A stretch of 64,000 bases of DNA. Origin: Trissonchulus latispiculum (lineage: Eukaryota > Nematoda > Enoplea > Enoplida > Ironidae). Position numbers and translations under genes: made by a program. Shown piece after piece: positions 54,701-63,700 of the stretch. The notes beneath the pieces were generated by a model. The model ran no database searches and was not told where the DNA came from. It worked only from the letters and a program-made list of their open reading frames with translations. The stretch's first letter is position 1, and each line of letters starts with the position of its first letter. Location: contig JASAND010005539.1 in NCBI GenBank assembly GCA_030248195.1, forward strand, positions 1 through 64,000, read 5' to 3'.

Positions 54701-57700
54701 TTAGGGAGTTGTTTCAATTTGGCCCACCAAGTAATGGTAGCACTCAAAGCAGTTTTGCCTGAAAACGAGCAGAGTAAACGTTAGCGGAATTGACGAACAT
54801 CCTCTAATTTTCACCCCCCCCCCCTTCAGAATTACCGGAAGTTTTAGTCTGAAATCCTCTATCCTCAATTTCTGAACACTTTTTTAGTTTCTTTATGACA
54901 TAGATCCATACGCTAGGTAGTCGGAAATGGGTTCCCTTCCTCCTTTTTCGCCTAAAATAATTCCTGAGGGTATTCCGATCAGATTAGATTAAGATTGGAA
55001 AACCCCAATTTTAAAGTTATTACTATTTAGATTATTACTTATTTAGATTATTTAGGTCTGGAGGTCTGGAACAGCCACATCTTGACTGTTTATTTCAGGA
55101 AACAGGCGCGTGCAGGAATATTCTGTCAAAGTTTATCAACTTAAAAAACAACATTATGACGCAATCTATAGCATGTGGCCGTCAGAATACATTATCATTC
55201 GCCCTACTAATCGTATTTCTATTTTCGGGATTTCTATTTCCCATTATCCAAGGCAGACCATGGGGTTCAAAAATCGACGATATGGTGAAATTTGATCCTA
55301 CGTCTGGTCGAATCAGTCACCTGGTGCTGTGCGATCAGGCTTGTCTGGGTATATTTATGCCCAGCTTTGATAATCTACCGTCTGTTAGAACTGCTGAACG
55401 CTACGGTCATTTGTGCTGCGCACATATCAGCTATGAAGGGGACGAAGATTTCTACTGGGACTCAAAGGCCAAAGAAATAAAGACGAAAAACTAACAGCTG
55501 AAGTGTATAAGCAGGATTACACTATCTAAGTCTGCGAAAAAGGTTAGACTTGTTCAATTCAATTCAAATTTTGTGAAAGAAAGTGAAAACAGCATTATTG
55601 AACAAAGAAGAAAGGCAGACATCAAACGACATTTCTCAATCGAGCCTCACACAAACCAACTTCGAATTGATCACTAACAAAAAGGTACGATTTTATCAGA
55701 ACTTCAGCTGCAAGCCAAACCTGAACAATACTGTTAGATATGTCAAAAAGTGACCAGCCCAATAAAATCCCATGGGCGTTTTCCGGAAGCGGGGTGGGTG
55801 GGTGTTGTCTAAAATGCACCGGGACACCAAAATCTGGGTCGAGCCGGGTTTGAAAACGGGGGTCCACATTTCAAGATTTTCTTAACAATTCAGATTTTGC
55901 TATATTTTAGGTAGCCACAAAACTACTAATGCTGGTTTTCATTTTCATTTTGATGAAAAATCAGTTAAAAATAACAATAACTGTAACAAGAAAAGCTAAT
56001 TTTGGCTTTCAAAGTTTTAGTCAAAAATGTAAAAAATTTACAAAATTTTGCGAAATTTTTGCCCCGGCAGCAACCGGGTCCAGATCAACGAGGCCGAAAG
56101 CTGTTGACTATCAACGGGGCTGTGGCTAGGCTTCGGTGCATCTCAATTTTGGTCATACTTCTGCACCTAAAAATCTGCGAATATTATAGAAGTTAAGCAT
56201 TTGGTCGTTTCGTGTTAATAGTTTGTTCTGGACTAGACCAACGGAAAACGGTCATTGGTCGGGCAGCATGCATATATCTGCATGAGTTTATCGAAAATTG
56301 ATACTAGGTTTTTTGGTCAAAGATAGCGTCGTTTGCAGAAATGAACAATAGTTTTGACGACGCCAAAATAAAAATGACGACAGAATGACCAAGCCAAAAT
56401 ATGGAAGGAAGAAAGGACAGATAGAAATGGGTGTCTGCAATTAGAATAGTGATAATTTAGTTTTAACAGTGTATCTTTGAGAAAAGAGAGTTTAGACATG
56501 TTGCTGAGGAGCTGGAAGTAGCACTCAAATTTAACAAGAATGCAAAGTTTCTATGTTTTAACAGTGTTTTTTCAAAAAATTCTCAAATTTTGGGGGCTGC
56601 TGCCCCCAAACCCCCGCTCTATCTATATTGTCTTAGTGATGTTAAGCTTCGACGATGTTTGAACAGTCAATCAGTATATCTATTATATATACACGAAGAT
56701 ACAGGCTACGAGTCTTTATGCTACATACTTCAATTGCATTTTTTGATGCAAGTTTCTCATACCAATTTTCTCGCTGAATATTTTCTTTAAAAACTTTCTC
56801 TTCGGATTATCTCAGCTAGATTGGAATGAGAGCTTATATATACGTACGTATGTACCAAGATAGTATGTTTAAGAACGTTTATTGCATAAATGTTATAACT
56901 ACTAGGGATGGATCTGGAGGGCAGCCCTGTCGTTGCGATTTGAAGGTAAGTAAAAGCAAACAGGAAAAACAGATCAAGGCATGTCAACAAAATTTCGTGA
57001 GCGTTTATATACGTATATTTCCAACGTTTTTACCAGATTTTTGGATAGAAAAAGCTTAAAATGTCGTGCGAGTTTAGCAAAAAATTCTTATTTTTCCCTT
57101 CAAAAAGGGTAAACTTTTAAAAATTTTCTTGTTTCTGCAAAATGAAAAGAATTAAAGATTTAAAGGACGATTTCATCTAAAAAGCAAAAAATTTCTTCAA
57201 CTTCTGGGGAGCCCCACCCCCCAGACCCCCCACATAGTTTCGGTTATTCTCGTCATTGTTAATGTTCAAAGACATGATACATACGTAGACACCTGATATT
57301 TGTATTATATGAGTACGTAAGTTAGAATATATATTCGCGGGACAATGCGAAATATGAAGCAACACACGCCAAAAAGTAAAAATTCAACCAAAATTAGGAA
57401 TATAGCCTAAAATCAAAACAAAACTGCATTTCTGCAAAACTTTATTTTTGACGTTGAACAAATAAAAATGGCGCTCAGAAAATAAAAATTACGAAAATTT
57501 GATGAAATCCGATTTTGAAAAAACGCTGAATTGACAAAACAGCAAATAAAAGCTGGCTTCCAACAAATCGGACATGGGAATAGACCCTTTTTTGGATTTA
57601 AAAGAAATCCAAAATTGCCAGTAATGAAAAAGCCACTGTGGGCCACTGCTTGTCATAATACGGTAACTCCTACCTTGCTAACGATCCGTTAGTAACCAGT

Positions 57701-60700
57701 ATAGAAAATAATACTTATACAGCGGAAACTTTATGTACGTACGCTTCTGGAGTGTCAAAGTTAGTTGTTATGGTGGAATAGTCAGAAGTATCCTGTGGAC
57801 CTGCTTCCAGGACATAGCGTGCCAAACCCAAAGAAGGCACTGATGCAACGAAACAGACCTAAAGAGTAAAATTAAAAAGTATATACTACAATGGCAGGTA
57901 ATCCAGGTAAAAACTGACAAATAGTAAACATCATAAACAGGGATGCATACCACGCATCCTTTTTCTTGGTGTCGATTAGGAGCCATGGTAGTATTATAAG
58001 AACAAGTGAAAGCTACACTTATTCATACGCCAATACTCTTTCCAAAGTTGATGAAGTATATACGTACATAAAACTCCAGTTGGCAGTTTTTTCCAGTAAA
58101 ACGGGACTGGAGACTTTGAGTGCAGCCTGACTTAAAACAAAATGCTCTGGATTCGGAGAACTCATTAGTTTAATGAACTTGGGCTCTGTACATTCATATT
58201 ACATCCGTTGTAGCATCATCAAATTCTAAACTACGAAGACAGTGACTATAGTAGGTAGACCTTGAAATTACATACGTATATACACGAAAACATGAAAAAT
58301 GCAGTGGCGGACCTGATAGACACGCGTTGCCAGAACCAGACGCCCGCCAAATCCACTGACGACCGGATTAACCTGACTCTGGAGTCGCTCTCCATTCCCA
58401 TTCAGAATCCGAGCATTGGGCTGATCCACATTCAGACAGACCACCTCCTCACGATCCAGCGGCAACGAATTGTAGAAGTAGATTAGCCTACAAGTCAGAT
58501 TTTTATTGCATTTTCTACACACTGGAAGATCAAAGAAAAAGGAAACACTTCTGTGTATAACAACTCAGTTGCATAACTGTAAGGTATAGGTATGAGTAGG
58601 TAAAACTTACTTCTCGACAGCTAGCTCATAAAATGTAAGCAAGAAAGGGTACGATATTCTGTTATCACCCGTCTGTCCCCTTCGGTTCAACATTATCAAC
58701 AAAAGAGAACGTCCATACCTAGACTTTGAGCTAAGAACAATGACATCAGCGGACGGCAAACTATCCACACCCATCTTATTCTCAGCCTAAAAATAACCAT
58801 ACAAACATTTTTGTAGTGATATCGTTCGAAGCGTGGTAATTTTAGAAAAAGTGGACACAATATGGTGGAGTGTTTGTAATGAGCACGTGATCAGGATTCG
58901 GTCATATCAATTTACAACATTTGCATCAACCTACTCCGATAGACTAAAAACCATTATACATATTTTAGTCAAGTAAACAAAAGCCACTACAATGGAAAAA
59001 TGACTCACAAGATAAAATGTCAAGCTGCCAGGCTCAAGAGAATACTCTGGACTGCTGGGACCCAGAAGCAGAAGCGCTGCATTAGAAATTACAATACTGC
59101 AGTCTTGAATGGCCTCGACCATTCTGAAACGATAAAAACAGTATATACATCAGGTAGGGAAAACATAAAGTCTCAGATAAAATATCATAAAAAGTATCAA
59201 GTCATAGAAAAGCATAGCTTCGCAGTGCTCCGCAGTACACACAGTACCACACCTTAATGATCGTATCTGTCGCTGTGACGAAACATTCAGTGCAAGTTTA
59301 CAAGCAAAATTTTGAACTTTAACGTTCAGGATAGCAATTTGCACGTTGACTAGAGTGTATTAGCACAATACAATTCGAAAGCAGGGTTTTTTTTGTGCAT
59401 TTTACTGTGCATATGCACACTTTTTTTCCAAAATGCACACTCGAATTTAAAAATGCACACATAAATGCACAGTCAAATTTTGCATCCGCTAACCACAAAA
59501 TGCTCTAAAAAATTTCCAAAGTGCTTTAAATTTTAAAAAAAGCTCTAGCTTTTAGCTGGGGGCTGCCGCCCCCAGACCCCCGCTTTTTCTTACGTACTAT
59601 TTTTCGGTCATGGCAACGTCGCTACAACCTTTCTTTGTTTTATTCTTCCTCACTAAACCCACTAATTATTGAAATATTTTTGCTTTAGATTGTAAGTATA
59701 TATTTATACTAGTGTGCGTTCCTTCATCGTCAAAAATAAAAGGCTGGATTAAGCCAGTTTTTCTTAAAGCATTTCTTTACATTTCCTTCCTCTACAACGG
59801 TACGACGTGTGCAATGCTAGCTCTCTTATTGCCGTTTGTTAATCTGTTAACATGGTAAGAAATTGTTCATAAAAATTTCTTTCGTGTTCAAAATTCCAAA
59901 AAATTCCCAACTTCTGGGAAACTTCGCCCACAGACCTCCCCGGCGTCGACTTTCAATCTAATTTCTGCATTATATATACGTTAGATATATATATTAAATG
60001 GCTACCCGCAGAACGGCGCTGAATTACACCAATACGTAATTTCAGCTCGGATTTTATCGTTACTTTGAAGAAATTCTTGAATTATATAAGTAAATTTGGC
60101 AGCAAATTGACAATCCTATGTTGATTTTATGTTATTCACAATTTTGCGCTTAATAGGTTCACAGCATTGTAGGTGTCAAACCCCGACAAATATATACGGT
60201 AGTTTGTATAGTTCTGCATTTGCCTAAATATCAGTATACGTGTGCTAACCAGTTAAGATTTAAAATCGTCATCAAAACATCAACTGAAGCGTGGGATTCC
60301 AGTTGAAGTAAAAAAATGCGTAGAACACAAAATTACGGCCAAAAATGTACGTTATAGTTCAAAATAAGCAATTTTTTGAAAATGCACACATTTTTTCCAA
60401 AATGCACACTATTTTTTAAAAATGCACAAAAAATGCACACTTGTCCGCAACCAAAAAAAAACCCTGTTCGAAAGCTACTGAAAAATACAAAAACTAGTGT
60501 TACCGTTCAGCATAATCAACCACAACATGATCCTTTGCTGTCCCAGTAATTCCGTCGTGGTGTTGAAATAATCCTAAATAAAAGCGACCATGATCAAATT
60601 GATCAATTTGGTAACGTCTAGATGGCAACATAATAAGCGTGCAAACGAAACAAAAATCCCGGATTATACTTTTCCAAATTTTACAGAATACTTCTACAGG

Positions 60701-63700
60701 GGCTAACCCGGGTTACAAACCGGGCTATCACCCTAAACCAATAGTATAAATACGGGGTTAGCGAAACCCGGGTTTCACTTAAAATCTCGTTAAAGGTTAG
60801 GTTAAGGTTAAAATCAAGCCTTAAAAATCGGGTTAATCCAAGAAATAACCCATGGCCAAGCCAATGTTATCAATGTCGAAACTCGGGTGGGTTTAGTCGC
60901 AAACTCAAGGTTTATATTGCCATCTTTAACACGTGAAATAAACCCGGGTTAGCGACTTAACCTGGGTTTCGACGCTGATAACAACTCTAAAATTTGGGGT
61001 TAACCCCAAAATATGGCTAACTCGGGCTAGATTAAATAGCTTTTTCAAAAGACGACATAATCCAAAAACGAAAGTGTTTATACCAAAGCCAAAATAATTG
61101 ATTTATTAAAACTAATCTGCCTTTGATGGTATTCCTCAAATAATCTAAGCTTCAACAGCTACGTTTCAAACATGTGCTCAATTTTTACTCTGCAAAATTG
61201 CCTACTAAGTAAATAAAGCCTTTCTCCTCACCTAGAGCTCTTCGAGCGGACACCAGCCTTGTGAAGAGTGCCTGAAAAGGATAGGCAGAAGAGGCGTCCA
61301 GGCGCATCCTGGACAGACTCAGGCTGAACAGAATCTCTGCTCCTCTAAACGAGAACAAAAATTTTGATTCCAAAGTTATGGGCAAAACAGCAAACAAACA
61401 AACAAACAAACAAACGAACAAACAGTGCTCAGTGCTTCAGCAACGAGGAATTGAATTGTTTGTCAGCACTTAGGAATAAGGATTAACACAGTAGTGTAGC
61501 ATCATCAGCACAATTACTCGACATGGCTCCAACTGAAGTTCCAAACCATTTTTAAATTAGCTTTCAACATTGAAAACTATTCAAACCTTAGATGATGAAG
61601 GAGAACACGATCCATGCGCTTATAGAGAGGTCGGGAAGTATAATAGCCACTCCAGTAATGATCATCCCTGTCGGCATACGTGAAAAAGTCTCCCGATAAC
61701 GTCGGGAAATCAACTGACGAGGATTTCGCTTCTTCGGCTAAGGCAGCAAAATAATCACCCAAGGTGCCAAACTGGGCCTAGACAGACAAAATTAATAACA
61801 AACTAATCTACGATAGACAACTTCCTAATATTTGTCATGTTAGAACAAACCAACGGTTACAAAGTCAATCCAACTTTAAATTAGAAGTAATCAAATGCTT
61901 GAATTTTAAAATATATACATTGTCACGCACGCATGTGTGCATGCACACTAAGAAATGAAAAGTCCAGGATATTTTTTACCGGGGGGGGGGGGGGGGGGCC
62001 CCCCCCCCCGAAATTGACCTCCACCCCGAAAATGCCTTCCCCCCCCTCCCGGGATTTTTTGGGGGCCCAAATTTTTGCCAAAACAGGCAAAGTTTCAAAA
62101 ATTTTCCGGCTTCGCCGGAGATGTTTTCGTAAAAATTACTAGTTATAGCTAAAATCCTGGCATTTTGAGAACTTTTTGCATGTCACGTGTAAAATATGCC
62201 AAAAAATACCAATTTTTAGCTCATCTTTGCAAAAAAATCTCCCCCCGAAAATGTCTTCCACCCCTGGGCCCGGGCCCCCCGGGAAGCCCCCCCCCCGACA
62301 AAACCACTAAAAATACCCTGAAAGTCAACAACAAAAATGCAAGTACCTGCACATTCCACGATTCCTGAGAGTTCATATAGTCAAACAGACTGCGATAGTT
62401 GTCATACTGATCAGTCCATTCTTTTGCCTTATCATAGCGGAAATCGTCACCCAACGGTACCAGCAGAACATTCGTCTTATAGAGCTGAGCCTTCTTACGG
62501 TACTGATCTAACAGCGTGTAAGCCCTGAAAAATACAAGGCAAATTCAACGCTCCCAGACCTGATATGGTTAATTTTTTGTAGTATGGCAAACTCGGATGG
62601 TCAAATTTTCATGTGCGGCCCAAAACGAGAACAAAACACAGACAGACGTCATCGAATATTCACCGATTCTACAGAAAACAGTGTGTGTGCGAGTGTATGT
62701 GTGTGTGTGTGTGCGTGTGTGTGAGGATGAGAAAGACTGCTTAGAATTGGAAACACTTGAGAAAGACTGCTTAGAACTGGAAACACTTGAGAAAGACTGC
62801 TTAGAATTGGAAATACTATTACTTTAATGTTTACCAAGCCTACTGGGCTAAAGCCACACATGTCCTTCAACCGGACCAGAAGAGTACAATAAAACATTAT
62901 AGTTTAATCAACGCCATTCTAAGTTAACAATGTAGAAACAAAATATCCATTAGTTGCTGTAGTTAACCAACCTTTCAGCCACATTATTCTCCGTAATAAT
63001 AACAGGAGGCACGTGCCAGGGACAACCAATGGCGTTCCCAGGTAGGCGAGCAAAATCAAACTGACAGCAGACTTTGGGATCCGGTCCACAGGTGTGAGGG
63101 ACATCATAGGAATAGAATGGAAACATGTGACAGAATATGTCCATGTCTTTGGAGCCAGCTAAACTAAAAAGGATAGCCTATAGACCGGCAAAAGGAAAAA
63201 CCCTCACGGACTATGCTCAAATATGTAGATTTGTACATAACAAAAAATCACGATGGATTAACCCGGCCTTTAACTTTGATTAGATTGGCCTCAGATCAGT
63301 ATATTTACTTATACGTGTACTTGATCGATCACCATCATCCTCGCTACGAAGACAGCGGCGTCCTTTGGTTGGATATTGCCTCTGATCGCAGTATACAATA
63401 TTCAGAGGCAGGCGCGTAGCCAGGGGGGGGGGGAATGGGGGGAATTCCCCCCCGAAATTGTGTTGCCCCCCAGGAATTGTTTCCTGTCATGTGTAAAATG
63501 CGCATTTTTCAAAAAGTTTCGCGCCGTCGGCGCGAAATAAGTGTTTTACCACTATAATGCGTGTTTCGCACTAAAAAATGAGTATATACATATTACCCTA
63601 TTTGGTGTACTTTGACCACCTTCTGCATCATTTGGGTGCACGAACACGCATCATGCCTTAAATATTATTGTAATTTCAACGAATGCTCTGTAAAAATTCC

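Larger units (their letters stand above)
53750..57742. other. MAN2A intron 10 (4 kb)
   Basis: Holds a SINE body fragment (53972-54032), the candidate + strand secreted-protein frame (55156-55494), a CTGCTGCCCCCAAACCCCC fragment at 56595-56615 and an inverted hairpin-repeat core with CTTCTGGGGAGCCCC at 57125-57235. The rest is unassigned. Confidence 0.5.
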
